A stretch of DNA of 64,000 nucleotides, taken from assembly GCF_002812705.1 (NCBI RefSeq), contig NZ_CP025030.1, positions 3,410,001 through 3,474,000 on the forward strand, in the 5' to 3' direction. Both the position numbers and the translations under genes were made by a program. The notes under the pieces were generated by a model that saw only the letters and a list, made by a program, of their open reading frames with translations, had not been told where the DNA came from and made no database searches. Positions 34,046 to 43,676 of the stretch are shown here, in pieces (the stretch's first letter is position 1; the number at the start of each line of letters is the position of its first letter). This stretch comes from Achromobacter spanius (lineage in GTDB: Bacteria; Pseudomonadota; Gammaproteobacteria; Burkholderiales; Burkholderiaceae_B).

Positions 34046-35080
34046 ATGCAGATCTCGGAATTGCTCACGCCGGTCTATGACGCCGCCTGGCTGCCGTGGG
34101 CCGTGCAGTACTTCTTTCTTATCGGCATTGCGGCCACCACGGCGCTGACCGCCGTCTTCGCCGCCTTCGGCGAGGCCGGCTCGCCCTTGCGCCGCCTGTT
34201 GCCGGCCGCGGCCACCGTGCTGCTGGTCAGCGCCGTCGCCGCGCCCGTGTCGCTATTGGCCGACCTGCACCAGCCCGGCCGATTCTGGCATTTCTACGCG
34301 CACATCACGCCCTGGTCGTGGATGTGGCTGGGCGCCTTGCTGCTGCCCGTGTTCGTGGGCCTGTCGGTGCTGTTCTGCGCCGCGTGGTGGTGGGGCCGCA
34401 TCGTCTGGCTGCGTGTGCTGGGCGTGGGGCTGGCGCTGTCCGCCGCGTCCATCCTGGTCTACACCGGCGCGGAAGTCATGGTGCTGCGCTCGCGGCCCTT
34501 GTGGCACACCGCGTTCCTGCCCGTGAACTTTGCCTTGACGGCCTGGCTGGGCGCGCTGGGCGCCATGTTCCTGGTGGGCCGTTGGCTGCCGGGCGGCATG
34601 AAGGCCTTGCCGGTGGCGTGCTTGCGCGGGCTGAGCCTGACCGCAGTGATCCTGATGGCGGTGGGGGCGGGCGCCTGGGCGGCGCTGGGCCTGCTGGGGG
34701 CCGACCCGTCGTTTGACGCGGCCTTGCGGCTGTTCGCGGAATTTCCCATCTGGCGCCTGAGCCTGGCGGGCGCCGTCATCACGGGCTTTTGCATGATCGC
34801 ACTGTTGCAGCGGCCCGCGCGCGCGCTGGCCGCGCCGCTGCCTTCGGCCGTGTTGGCGCTGACGATGCTGGGCGCCGCCTGGATTTTTCGCTGGGTGGTC
34901 TTCATGAGCGTGCAGGGCGTGCCCAAGTATGGCGCCGGCCTGTACCTGTACGACATGCCCTGGGGCAGCGATGGGCTGCTGGGCATGGTGGGGGTGTTGG
35001 GCTTGTGCGTGGCCCTGATCACCGCGGTGACCTGGGCCCTGGAAGCCTACCCGGCGCGTGCACGTGGCATGGCGGCCTGA
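34046..35080 (+). CDS. ttrC: Tetrathionate reductase subunit C (NrfD-family quinol oxidase)
   Basis: 344 aa with about nine transmembrane helices, NrfD/PsrC type. It begins MQISELLTPVYDAAWLPWAVQYFF; conserved LLADLHQPGRFWHFYAHITPWSWM lies around residues 70-95, the region that forms the quinol site in this family. It would oxidise membrane quinol and pass electrons to TtrB. Start at 34046 follows AAGGGGA and is 19 bases after ttrB; ttrA follows within 20 bases. Confidence 0.88.
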   Translation: MQISELLTPVYDAAWLPWAVQYFFLIGIAATTALTAVFAAFGEAGSPLRRLLPAAATVLLVSAVAAPVSLLADLHQPGRFWHFYAHITPWSWMWLGALLLPVFVGLSVLFCAAWWWGRIVWLRVLGVGLALSAASILVYTGAEVMVLRSRPLWHTAFLPVNFALTAWLGALGAMFLVGRWLPGGMKALPVACLRGLSLTAVILMAVGAGAWAALGLLGADPSFDAALRLFAEFPIWRLSLAGAVITGFCMIALLQRPARALAAPLPSAVLALTMLGAAWIFRWVVFMSVQGVPKYGAGLYLYDMPWGSDGLLGMVGVLGLCVALITAVTWALEAYPARARGMAA

Positions 35081-35099
35081 AGCAATGGAACACAAAGCA

Positions 35100-38000
35100 A
35101 TGAACAAGCAACACGAAGACGACAAGCCCGGCGCGAAGCCGGGCCGGAACGCAAGCCCTGGCGAGAGCGCAACCTCGGGCCGGAACACAAGCCCGGTCCA
35201 GGGCTCCCGCCCGGACTCGTCGCAGGACACGCCCCAGGACGCCGCGCGGCGCAAGCTGATGGTGCGGGGCGGCATGGTCGCCGGTGGCATGGCCGCCTTT
35301 GCGGCCGGCTACGGTGAAACCGTCACACGCGCCGTGAAGGGTCTGGCCCACGGCACGGCCGGCGTGCCCACGGCGCATGCCGTGCGCGGCAATTCGTTGA
35401 CCCCGGAATTCCGTATCGACCCGCTGACCGGCGTCCTGAGCCCGCAGCCTGGCCAGACGGTCAGCCCGTCCAGTTGCCTGGGCTGTTGGACCCAATGCGG
35501 CGTGCGGCTGCGCGTGGACACGGCGGAAAACCGCATCCTGCGCGTGGCGGGCAACCCCTATCATCCGCTGGCCACCACGCGCCCGGCCGCCATGGAAACC
35601 CCCGTGCGCGAGGTCTACGCGCAACTGGGCGGCGACAACGGCCTGGAAGGGCGCGCCACGTCGTGTGCGCGCGGCTCGGCCATGCTGGAACAACTGCAAA
35701 GCCCGTACCGGGTGCTGCAACCGCTCAAGCGCGTAGGCGCGCGCGGGGCAGGCCAGTGGCAGAGCATCTCGTTTGAACAACTGGTGCAGGAAGTGTGCGA
35801 AGGCGGCGACCTGTTCGGCGAAGGCCACGTCGATGGCCTGCGCGCCATCTTCGACCGCGACACGCTGCTGGACCCCGCCAACCCCGAGTACGGTGCGCGC
35901 GTGAACCAGTTCCTGTTCACCGATGCCTCCAACGAAGGCCGCACGCCGCTGATCCAGCGCTTTGCCGCGCAGTCCTTCGGCACGGTCAACTTCAGCAACC
36001 ACGGCTCGTATTGCGGCCAGAGCTTCCGGGTGGGGGCGGGCGCCGCACTGGGCGATTTGAAGGGTATGCCGCATGGCAAGCCTGATTGGGACAACGCCCG
36101 CTTTGGCCTCTTCATCGGCGCCGCGCCCGCGCAGGCCGGCAACCCGTTCCAGCGCCAGGCCCGGCAGTTGGCTGAAGCGCGCGTGCGTCCGGAAGAAAAC
36201 AGCTTCACCTACGTGGTCGTGTCGCCCGTGCTGCCCGCGTCCTCCAGCCTGTCGGCCGGGTCGGGCAACGAATGGCTGCCGGTGAACCCGGCGAGCGACC
36301 TGGCCTTGGTCATGGGCCTGATCCGCTGGATTCTCGACCACGAGCGCTTCGACGCCAAAGCCTTGGCGCAGCCCGGCCCGCAGGCCATGCAGGCGGCGGG
36401 CGAAGCCGCCTGGACCAACGCCACGCACCTGGTCGTGGCCGAATCCGGCCACCCGCGCCTGGGCAGCTTCCTGCGCGGCGCGGACCTGGGCTGGCCGCGC
36501 CCGTCGGACGCCGATGACAAATGGCAAGACGTGTATGTCGTTCGCCTGGATGACGGCACGCTGGCGCCGCACACCGGCGCGACGCCCGCGACCTTGTTCG
36601 TGGACGAACGCATCGCGGCGCCCGGCATGGCAGGTGCGCCGCAAGCCTTGCGCGTGTGTTCTTCGCTTGCGCTGCTGCGCGAGGAATCGCATCGTAAAAC
36701 CCTGGACGAATATGCCGACCTGTGCGGCGTGCCGGCCGACAAGATCGCCCAGTTGGCCCAACGCTTCACCAGCCACGGCAAGCGCGCCGTGGCCGACGCC
36801 CACGGCGGCACGATGAGCGGCGCGGGCTTCTACACCGCTTATGCCATCGCCATGTTGAACACCCTGGTGGGCAATCTGAACGTGGACGGCGGCCTGGTGC
36901 TGGACGCCGGCCCGTTCCCGCCCTACGGCCCCGGCCCGCGCTACAACATTGCCGGCTTTGCCAACCGCGCCACACCCAAGGGCGTCGCGCTGTCGCGCAA
37001 CCGTTACCCCTACGAGAAGTCCAGCGAATTCAAGCGCAAGCAGGCGGCTGGGCAGCCCGCCTATCCGGCTGCCGCGCCCTGGTATCCGGCCACCGGCGGG
37101 CTCAGTTCGGAAATGCTGGCGTCCGCGCTGGCGGGCTATCCCTATCGCGCCAAGGTGTGGTTCAACCACATGAGCAACCCGGTCTACGGCATTGCGGGCT
37201 TCAAGTCCGTGCTGGCCGACAAGATGAAGGACCCGCGCATCCTGCCGCTATCGGTGTCGATCAACCCCTTCATCAACGAGACCAACGCGCTTGCCGACTA
37301 CATCGTGCCGGACACCGTCACCTACGAAAGCTGGGGCGTGTCGGCGCCGTGGGCCGACGTGGTCGCCAAGGCGTCCACGGTGCGCTGGCCCGCCGTCCGC
37401 CCGCGCGTGGCGCGCACGGCCACGGATGAACCGGTGTGCCTGGAAACGTTCTTGATCGCCTGCGCCAAGCGCCTGGGCATGCCGGGTTTCGGCGCCAACG
37501 CCATCACCGACAAGGACGGCGGCAAGCACGCGCTGGACACGCCCGAAGACTTCTTCCTGCGCGGCATGGCCAACATCGCCTTCTCGGCCGGCCGCCCCGT
37601 GCCCGAAGCCAGCGACGAAGACATGGCGCTGACCGGCGTGGACCGCTATCGCGCCCTGCTCGAACACAAGCTGAAGCCGGGCGAGTGGCGGCAAGTGGCC
37701 ATGCTGATGAGCCGTGGCGGGCGCTTCGACAAGATGGACGACGCCTGGGTGCAAAACGAGACCCGTCAAACCCGCCAGACACGCGCCGCCTACGCCAAGC
37801 CCTTGCACATATGGAGCGAAGATCTGGCGGCGTTCCGGCATGCCATGACGGGCGAACGCTACAGCGGCTGTCCGACCTGGTATCCGCCACGCCTGGCGGA
37901 TGGTCGCGATGTGCGCGCCGAGTATCCCGCTGCGGACTGGCCCTTCCTGCTGAGTTCGTTCAAGTCGAACCTGATGAGCTCGATGTCCATCGGCGTGAGC

Positions 38001-38378
38001 CGGCTGCGCCAGGTCCATCCGCACAACCCGGTATCGATCAACCGGCAGGACGGCGAACGGCTGGGCATCCGCAACGGCGATGCCGTGCGCATCGTGACGC
38101 CGGGCGGCGCGGTGACGGGGCTGGCCTTGCTGCGCGATGGCATCCAGCCGGGCGCGGTCGGCATTGAACATGGCTACGGCCATACCGAGCTGGGGGCGCG
38201 CGCGCACGTGGTGGACGGCAAGCCCATGCCGCACGACGCCACGCTGGCGGCGGGCGTCAACCTGAACGACCTGGGCTTTGGCGACGCCACGCGCGGCGAA
38301 CACGCCAACGTCTGGATCGACTGGGTGTCCGGCGCGGCGGTGCGTCAGGGCTTGCCGGCGCGGATCGAGCGGGTGTAG
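35100..38378 (+). CDS. ttrA: Tetrathionate reductase subunit A (molybdopterin catalytic subunit)
   Basis: 1092 aa. Tat motif RRKLMV at residues 50-55 followed by a Gly/Ala hydrophobic stretch; [4Fe-4S] ligands in SSCLGCWTQCGVRL with the fourth Cys in ATSCARGS; the likely Mo-ligand Cys in NHGSYCGQSFRVG; and a C-terminal molybdopterin-dinucleotide domain (HPHNPVSINRQDGERLGIRNGD). Long DMSO-reductase-family enzyme, matching TtrA. Reduces tetrathionate to thiosulfate in the periplasm during anaerobic respiration. Two nearby starts (35085, 35100) are possible; 35100 has GGAA upstream. The polar leader before RR is longer than usual. Confidence 0.87.
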   Translation: MNKQHEDDKPGAKPGRNASPGESATSGRNTSPVQGSRPDSSQDTPQDAARRKLMVRGGMVAGGMAAFAAGYGETVTRAVKGLAHGTAGVPTAHAVRGNSLTPEFRIDPLTGVLSPQPGQTVSPSSCLGCWTQCGVRLRVDTAENRILRVAGNPYHPLATTRPAAMETPVREVYAQLGGDNGLEGRATSCARGSAMLEQLQSPYRVLQPLKRVGARGAGQWQSISFEQLVQEVCEGGDLFGEGHVDGLRAIFDRDTLLDPANPEYGARVNQFLFTDASNEGRTPLIQRFAAQSFGTVNFSNHGSYCGQSFRVGAGAALGDLKGMPHGKPDWDNARFGLFIGAAPAQAGNPFQRQARQLAEARVRPEENSFTYVVVSPVLPASSSLSAGSGNEWLPVNPASDLALVMGLIRWILDHERFDAKALAQPGPQAMQAAGEAAWTNATHLVVAESGHPRLGSFLRGADLGWPRPSDADDKWQDVYVVRLDDGTLAPHTGATPATLFVDERIAAPGMAGAPQALRVCSSLALLREESHRKTLDEYADLCGVPADKIAQLAQRFTSHGKRAVADAHGGTMSGAGFYTAYAIAMLNTLVGNLNVDGGLVLDAGPFPPYGPGPRYNIAGFANRATPKGVALSRNRYPYEKSSEFKRKQAAGQPAYPAAAPWYPATGGLSSEMLASALAGYPYRAKVWFNHMSNPVYGIAGFKSVLADKMKDPRILPLSVSINPFINETNALADYIVPDTVTYESWGVSAPWADVVAKASTVRWPAVRPRVARTATDEPVCLETFLIACAKRLGMPGFGANAITDKDGGKHALDTPEDFFLRGMANIAFSAGRPVPEASDEDMALTGVDRYRALLEHKLKPGEWRQVAMLMSRGGRFDKMDDAWVQNETRQTRQTRAAYAKPLHIWSEDLAAFRHAMTGERYSGCPTWYPPRLADGRDVRAEYPAADWPFLLSSFKSNLMSSMSIGVSRLRQVHPHNPVSINRQDGERLGIRNGDAVRIVTPGGAVTGLALLRDGIQPGAVGIEHGYGHTELGARAHVVDGKPMPHDATLAAGVNLNDLGFGDATRGEHANVWIDWVSGAAVRQGLPARIERV

Positions 38379-38455
38379 CGGATCCAGCGGGCTTAGCGGA
38401 TCCAGCGGTCTAGCGGGTCTAGCGGACCTGGCGGACCTGGCGGACCTGGCGGATC
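38376..38455. repeat. 9-bp degenerate tandem repeat after ttrA
   Basis: About nine units of a 9-mer (TAGCGGATC, CAGCGGGCT, TAGCGGGTC, TAGCGGACC, then TGGCGGACC twice and TGGCGGATC) run from the ttrA stop codon, which is itself the first TAG, toward the convergent ccmI gene. Confidence 0.85.
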
Positions 38456-38479
38456 GCGGGCCGACACCCGGGGAGTGCC

Positions 38480-39871
38480 TCAGCGCACCACGGTGTCGGC
38501 CACCAGATTCAGGTCGCGCGCCCGGATGTTTACATCGGGCAGCACGCCCGACAAGTCGCCCGGCTGGGCGGCGGCCTTGCCTGAACGGCTGATGCGGATT
38601 TCGACCTGCACGCGGCTGGCCCCAGACAGCTTGGCCTGTGGCGACATGGCGCTGCTGTCATCCAGCACGAAGGCGCGCGGCAGGTCCGACACGCGCCATT
38701 GCGTGATGGCCAGCGGCATGCGCGAGCCGGCGACGGGGCGCGCCAGGATGAAGACGGTATCGCCGGGCTGAACCTGATCGCGCAGCGGGTCAGCGATGCT
38801 CGCGGTGCCCGAAATGCGGGCGGGAGACGGGTCGGCGACGGGCGAGACGGTGTTTGCTGTGGCGTCGTTGGCATCGGTGGCGGCATCGTCCGTGTTGCTG
38901 ATCGAAGCGCCCATGCCACTACCCGACCGCGCGGCCGGCGCACCAGCCGACATGGCACGCGCCTGGGCGATGTTCGACTGAATCTGACGCGCGGCCTCGG
39001 AGTCCGCCGGCAGCAGCGCTTGCAGGCGTTCCCAATGCACCAGCGCTTCGGCTGCGTCGCCACGGCGCAGCGCCATCATGCCGGCCAGCGCCAGGGCCTT
39101 GGGCTGGTCCGGGTCGGCCACCAGCGCCTGCGCCACCGCCGCGATGGCGTCGGTGTCCGGCTTGCCCTGATTGGCCGAGAGCAGGGCATCGGCCAGGTCC
39201 GCCAACACGGCGGGCTGCCCCGGCGCCAGCCGCAGCACTTGCCGATACGCCGCTACCGCATCCGGATAGCGCCCCAATGTTTCGTAGGAACGCGCCAGCG
39301 TATACCAGCCGTCAGCATCGTCAGGGCTGGCGCGCAGCCGTTGCGCCAGGGCATTGATGGCCACGGCCATGTCGGCGCCGTCGCTTGCCGGGCCTGCCGC
39401 ACTGCCTGCCGCGCCATTATTCGCGCCATTGCCTGCGGTGTTACCCACGCCATTCCCCGCGTTGCTGGCATGGGCGGGCGCCGTGCGCATGTGCGTCATG
39501 TCGGCCACGGCGCGCGGGTTGCCCACCTTGCCGTACAGCAGCACGGCAGCCACGGGGATCAGCACGCTCAAGAGGCAGGCGGCGGCCAGGCCGGCGCGCT
39601 GGCCGCCGACCAGTCCCACGCGGGGTTGACGCGCCGCCAGGTCTTGCAGCAGTTCACGCTGCAATTCTTCTTCCGCGCGCAGGGCGGCCTCGCGGGTCAA
39701 GCTGCCCGCGCGCAGGTCGCGCTGCAACTGCTCGCGCTGCGCCCGATAGAAGGCGCGCAGGTTCTCATCGGCGGCGGGAGCGGGGGACGACGCGCGGCGC
39801 AGCAGCGGAGGAATCAGGCACAGCAGGGTGGCCAGCAACAACAGCACAACGACAATCCAAAGCGAGGTCAT
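38480..39871 (-). CDS. ccmI: Cytochrome c biogenesis protein CcmI (apocytochrome chaperone)
   Basis: 463 aa. N-terminal membrane segment (SLWIVVVLLLLATLLCLIPPLL) followed by a cytosolic leucine-rich stretch (REQLQRDLRAGSLTREAALRAEEEL), a second membrane helix, and TPR-like repeats in the periplasm (DGWYTLARSYETLGRYPDAVAAYRQVL). It presents apocytochrome c to the CcmF/H ligation complex. The Ala/Gly/Asn-rich linker at about residues 130-165 is low complexity. Start at 39871 overlaps the ccmH stop (ATGA). Last gene of the nap-ccm unit; convergent with ttrA. Confidence 0.9.
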   Translation of the reverse strand: MTSLWIVVVLLLLATLLCLIPPLLRRASSPAPAADENLRAFYRAQREQLQRDLRAGSLTREAALRAEEELQRELLQDLAARQPRVGLVGGQRAGLAAACLLSVLIPVAAVLLYGKVGNPRAVADMTHMRTAPAHASNAGNGVGNTAGNGANNGAAGSAAGPASDGADMAVAINALAQRLRASPDDADGWYTLARSYETLGRYPDAVAAYRQVLRLAPGQPAVLADLADALLSANQGKPDTDAIAAVAQALVADPDQPKALALAGMMALRRGDAAEALVHWERLQALLPADSEAARQIQSNIAQARAMSAGAPAARSGSGMGASISNTDDAATDANDATANTVSPVADPSPARISGTASIADPLRDQVQPGDTVFILARPVAGSRMPLAITQWRVSDLPRAFVLDDSSAMSPQAKLSGASRVQVEIRISRSGKAAAQPGDLSGVLPDVNIRARDLNLVADTVVR

Positions 39872-40377
39872 GGGTCGGTGTCCAGAAAGCGGGTGGCGCG
39901 GGCGCGCTCGTCGGCCGTCAATGGCGCGCGCGCCACGGCGCGCCGCTTGAGCGTGCGTACCAGCACCCAGAAGCCCAAGGCCAGCAAGGTGAACGGACCC
40001 AGCCACAGCAGCCAGGTAATCGGTTTGAAGGGCGGGTCATAGCGCACGAAGTCGCCGTAGCGGTCTTCAAAAAAACGCATGATCTGCGCGTCGCTGCGGC
40101 CCTCGGCCAATTGCGCGTGGATCAGCTTGCGCATGTCTTGGGCAAGCGGCGCGTTGGAGTCGGCCAGGGTCTGGTTCTGGCAGACCAGGCAGCGCAGGCC
40201 GTGCGCCAGCTTGTCGGCGCGCTGCTGGTCGGTGGGTGACAGGGCGGGCAGGCCAGGCGCTGCGGGCGAGGGCGAGGCTGCCTGCGCGATCGTCGCGCTC
40301 AAGGCCAGCATGATCGCGACCATCAGCACTGGCATCAACGCCTGCCGCAGCGTCAACGGACGCCACCGCCCGCTCAT
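39868..40377 (-). CDS. ccmH: Cytochrome c biogenesis protein CcmH (short form)
   Basis: 169 aa. Signal-like N-terminus, redox motif Cys63/Cys66 in GLRCLVCQNQTLADSNAPLA, and the conserved AQIMRFFEDRYGDFVRYDPPFKP (in parts) before a C-terminal membrane helix. It reduces the apocytochrome CxxCH disulfide or receives it from CcmG. In Escherichia coli CcmH is fused to a CcmI-like domain; here they are two genes overlapping by ATGA. Start at 40377 also overlaps the ccmG stop. Confidence 0.93.
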   Translation of the reverse strand: MSGRWRPLTLRQALMPVLMVAIMLALSATIAQAASPSPAAPGLPALSPTDQQRADKLAHGLRCLVCQNQTLADSNAPLAQDMRKLIHAQLAEGRSDAQIMRFFEDRYGDFVRYDPPFKPITWLLWLGPFTLLALGFWVLVRTLKRRAVARAPLTADERARATRFLDTDP

Positions 40378-40892
40378 TTCAGCGCCTCGATGATCGGCAG
40401 GATCCGCGTGCGGAAAATCTCGGGTGTGATCAGGCCCAGATGCTTGTGGCGGATGCGGCCGGCGCCGTCGATGACGAAGGTTTCCGGCACGCCGTAGACG
40501 CCATATTCGATGCCGACGCGGCCGTCCGTGTCGCTGGCCGAGGCCACGTACGGGTTGCCATTGCGCGCCAGCCACGCGACGGCGTCTTCGGGCTTGTCCT
40601 TGTAGTTCAAACCGTACAGCGGGATGGCGTGACGCTGGGCAGCGTCGCGCAGCACCGGTAATTCTTCCCGGCATGGCGCGCACCACGATGCCCATACGTT
40701 CAGCAACCACACTTGCCCACGCAGCGCTTGCACGTCCAGTTGTTCGCCCGGCGATTGCAGCACCGGCAGGTTGATGGGCGGGGCCGGCTTGTCGATCATG
40801 GCGGACGGTACGGCGCGCGGGTCACGTGACAGGCCCATCGCCAGGAACACGGCCATTGCCATGAAGACGGCCAGCGGCAGCACGTAGCGCAT
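40374..40892 (-). CDS. ccmG: Thiol:disulfide oxidoreductase CcmG/DsbE
   Basis: 172 aa, anchored by an N-terminal helix. The thioredoxin fold has Cys71/Cys74 in VWASWCAPCREELP and cis-Pro in YGVYGVPETFVID. It passes reducing power to CcmH or apocytochrome c in the periplasm. The ATG shares one base with the ccmF stop (TGATG at 40894-40890). Confidence 0.94.
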   Translation of the reverse strand: MRYVLPLAVFMAMAVFLAMGLSRDPRAVPSAMIDKPAPPINLPVLQSPGEQLDVQALRGQVWLLNVWASWCAPCREELPVLRDAAQRHAIPLYGLNYKDKPEDAVAWLARNGNPYVASASDTDGRVGIEYGVYGVPETFVIDGAGRIRHKHLGLITPEIFRTRILPIIEALK

Positions 40893-42916
40893 CAGTAGCC
40901 CTCCCGCGCCGGGCGCTGCGCCGTGGCCAGGCCTGGCTGGGCCTGACGCGCAGCGGCTTCCTGCTGGCGGCGATAGCGCTTGTCGCCAGCAGCCAGCAAG
41001 CCGCCCAACGCCATCAGCACGCAACCCGCCCAGATCCACATCATGAAAGGCTTGACCTGGATGCGCACGGTCCAGGCGACCTTGCCCCCGGGTTCGCCCA
41101 CCGGTTCGCCCAGCGCCACGAAGAGGTCGCGCGTGGGGCCGCTGTCGATGTCGGCCTGGCTCAAGGCCATGTCCTGCACGGTGTACAGGCGCTTTTCGGG
41201 ATACAGCGTCACCACCGGCTTGCCGTTGCGCGTGACCTTGAACTCGGCGCGCTGGGCGCTGTAGTTGGGGCCGGTGGCGGGCGCGATGCCGGCAAACGTG
41301 AACTGGTAGCCGCCCGCTTCCTGGGTGGCGCCCAGGTCGAGGCGGACTTCGTGTTTGACTTCATAGCCGTTGGCCAAGGTGACGCCCGCGATGAAGACGC
41401 CGATGCCGGCGTGCGCCAGCAGCATGCCGTACCAGGAGCGTGGCTGCCGCCCAAGGCGGCGCAGCCATTGGCCGTCGGCGCCGTCGGTCAGTCGTTGCCA
41501 CGCATGCGCGCCGGCGGCGGCCACCGACCAGGCGGCCAGCCACAACCCCAGCATGACCAACGGCGAGCCCAGGCGCGCCGGCCCCGGCATGGCCAGCGGC
41601 AGCAACACGGCGGTCAACACACTGACGACGAACGCAGCGCGCAGCTTGCACGCCAGGTCGGGTACTTCGGCTTGCTTCCAGCGCGCAACCGGCCCCACGC
41701 CCATCAGGAAGATCGCGGGCGTCATCAGCGGTACGAATACCGCTTCAAAGTAGGGCGGGCCGATGGAGATCTTGCCCCAGTCCAACACGTCGAGCACCAC
41801 GGGGTACAGGGTGCCCAACAGCACTGAGCCCGCCGCCACCGTTAGCACGACATTGTTGGACAGCAACAGAGATTCGCGCGACAGCAGCGAGAAGCCGCCG
41901 CCCAGGCCCACCGAGGGCGCGCGCCAGGCGTACAGCACCAATGAGCCGCCGACGATCACGGTCATGAACGCCAGGATGTACAGGCCCCGGCCGGGGTCCA
42001 CCGCAAAGGCGTGCACCGAGGTCAACACGCCGGAGCGGACCAGGAAGGTGCCCAGGATGCTGAGCGAAAACGTGCAGATGGCCAGCAGCACCGTCCAACT
42101 GCGGAACGCGCCCCGGCGCTCGGTGACGATCAGCGAATGGATCAGCGCGGTGCCCGCCAGCCAGGGCATGAACGAGGCGTTCTCCACCGGGTCCCAGAAC
42201 CACCAGCCGCCCCAGCCCAATACGTAATAGGCCCATGCGCTGCCCAGCAAGATGCCCACGGTCAGGAATGTCCACGCGGCCAAGGTCCACGGACGCACCC
42301 AGCGCGCCCACAGCGCGTCCAGCTCGCCCGACAGCAGCGCCGCGATCGCAAAGGCGAAGGCCACGGAAAAACCCACGTAGCCCATGTACAGCATCGGCGG
42401 GTGCACGATCATGCCGGGGTCCTGCAGCAGCGGGTTCAGGTCGCGGCCGGCCATGGCGGGCGGCATCAGCCGTTCAAACGGGTTGGACAGGAACAGCAGG
42501 AACAGCAACAAGCCCACGCTGATCCAGCCCATGACCGCCAGCACGCGCCCGGTGAAAGCCAAAGGCAGGCGGCGGCTGAAGACGGCGACGGCCACTGTCC
42601 AGGCGGTCAGCAGGTACAGCCACAGCAACAACGACCCTTCATGCCCGCCCCACACGGCGGCAAAGCGGTAGGCGGCGGGCAGGTCGGCGTGCGAGTTGCC
42701 CGCCACGTACAACACCGAAAAGTCGTTGTCGACGAACGACCAGGCCAGGCAGCCAAACGCCAGCGTCGTCAGACAGAACTGGCCCACGGCGGCGGGCCGC
42801 GCCACGCGCAGGCCCGCTTGCCAGCCGGTGGCGGCGCCGATCAGCGGCAACGTGGCCTGCGTCAACGCGACCAGCAACGCCAGGATCAGGCTGAACAGGC
42901 CTATCTCGGGAATCAT
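40892..42916 (-). CDS. ccmF: Heme lyase subunit CcmF
   Basis: 674 aa with about 15 membrane helices. The WWD heme-handling motif is [19 protein letters not shown]; the flanking region has [14 protein letters not shown] and PFERLMPP. It accepts heme from holo-CcmE and ligates it to apocytochrome c with CcmH and CcmI. Overlaps ccmE by four bases (ATGA). Confidence 0.95.
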   Translation of the reverse strand: MIPEIGLFSLILALLVALTQATLPLIGAATGWQAGLRVARPAAVGQFCLTTLAFGCLAWSFVDNDFSVLYVAGNSHADLPAAYRFAAVWGGHEGSLLLWLYLLTAWTVAVAVFSRRLPLAFTGRVLAVMGWISVGLLLFLLFLSNPFERLMPPAMAGRDLNPLLQDPGMIVHPPMLYMGYVGFSVAFAFAIAALLSGELDALWARWVRPWTLAAWTFLTVGILLGSAWAYYVLGWGGWWFWDPVENASFMPWLAGTALIHSLIVTERRGAFRSWTVLLAICTFSLSILGTFLVRSGVLTSVHAFAVDPGRGLYILAFMTVIVGGSLVLYAWRAPSVGLGGGFSLLSRESLLLSNNVVLTVAAGSVLLGTLYPVVLDVLDWGKISIGPPYFEAVFVPLMTPAIFLMGVGPVARWKQAEVPDLACKLRAAFVVSVLTAVLLPLAMPGPARLGSPLVMLGLWLAAWSVAAAGAHAWQRLTDGADGQWLRRLGRQPRSWYGMLLAHAGIGVFIAGVTLANGYEVKHEVRLDLGATQEAGGYQFTFAGIAPATGPNYSAQRAEFKVTRNGKPVVTLYPEKRLYTVQDMALSQADIDSGPTRDLFVALGEPVGEPGGKVAWTVRIQVKPFMMWIWAGCVLMALGGLLAAGDKRYRRQQEAAARQAQPGLATAQRPAREGY

Positions 42917-43497
42917 CGGGCCTCCGGAGGCAACGCGTTGGTCGCTTTGTTGCCGGCCGTGCCGGTTGGGGCAGCGGCGTTGCCTGATGCCGCGGTCGCG
43001 TAGCCAGGTTTGCCTGCGGCAGGGCGAGGTGCGCCAGCGGCGTCGCCAGTCACCGCAAGCGGGCCACCGGATGCGCCAGCCGCGCGCTTGAGCGCGTCGG
43101 CGGCTTCGGGCGGCATGTAATTTTCGTCGTGCTTGGCCAGCACCTGCGTGGCGCGGAACACGCCGTCCGCGTCCAGCTTGCCCGCCGCCACCACACCCTT
43201 GCCTTCACGGAACAGGTCCGGCAACAGGCCCTGGTAGGCGACTTGCACGGTGTGCGCGGTATCGGTCACGACGAAGCGCAAGGTCACGCCGTCCGGTTCG
43301 CGGCGCACCGAGCCTTGTTCGACCAATCCGCCCACGCGGAAGCTGCCGCTGGTTGGGGCCTCTTTCGCGGCGATCTGGCTGGGGCTGAAGAAGAACACCA
43401 GGTTCGATTGCAGCGCGTTCAGCACCAGCGCCGTGGCCAGGGCCAGCAGCGCCAGCCCGCCCGCGGTGGCCCATGCGCGACGCTTGCGCGGGCTCAT
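42913..43497 (-). CDS. ccmE: Heme chaperone CcmE
   Basis: 194 aa. N-terminal membrane anchor, OB-fold periplasmic domain, and the heme-binding motif HDENY with His123 (covalent heme) and Tyr127. The C-terminal tail is longer than in Escherichia coli and rich in Ala, Gly and Pro. Start at 43497 chosen by the MSPRKRRAW head and by the ATGA overlap with the ccmD stop; the longer open frame is a shadow of ccmD/ccmC. Confidence 0.94.
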   Translation of the reverse strand: MSPRKRRAWATAGGLALLALATALVLNALQSNLVFFFSPSQIAAKEAPTSGSFRVGGLVEQGSVRREPDGVTLRFVVTDTAHTVQVAYQGLLPDLFREGKGVVAAGKLDADGVFRATQVLAKHDENYMPPEAADALKRAAGASGGPLAVTGDAAGAPRPAAGKPGYATAASGNAAAPTGTAGNKATNALPPEAR

Positions 43498-43676
43498 GGG
43501 CGCCCCGATTCCGCGCGCGGGTCGGACGATACGCGCGACGCGCGTGAGCCGGACCGCCCGCGCGCGCGACGCCACAGCAAAAAGACTTCCAGGCCCATCA
43601 GCGCCACCGTCACCCCATAGGCGCCCAGGATGTACGGGCCATGGCCTTGCAGCGAAAACAGTGCGTCCCAACTCAT
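43494..43676 (-). CDS. ccmD: Heme exporter subunit CcmD
   Basis: 60 aa, one membrane helix ([21 protein letters not shown]) and a basic cytosolic tail ([13 protein letters not shown]). Standard CcmD layout; it helps release holo-CcmE from the CcmABC complex. ATGA overlaps on both sides. Confidence 0.9.
   Translation of the reverse strand: MSWDALFSLQGHGPYILGAYGVTVALMGLEVFLLWRRARGRSGSRASRVSSDPRAESGRP

Noticed and set aside
35019..37169. 716-codon open frame on the minus strand opposite ttrC/ttrA
   Set aside because: Antisense shadow: no recognisable domain, Arg/Ala/Gly-rich, while ttrA on the plus strand carries Fe-S and molybdopterin motifs.
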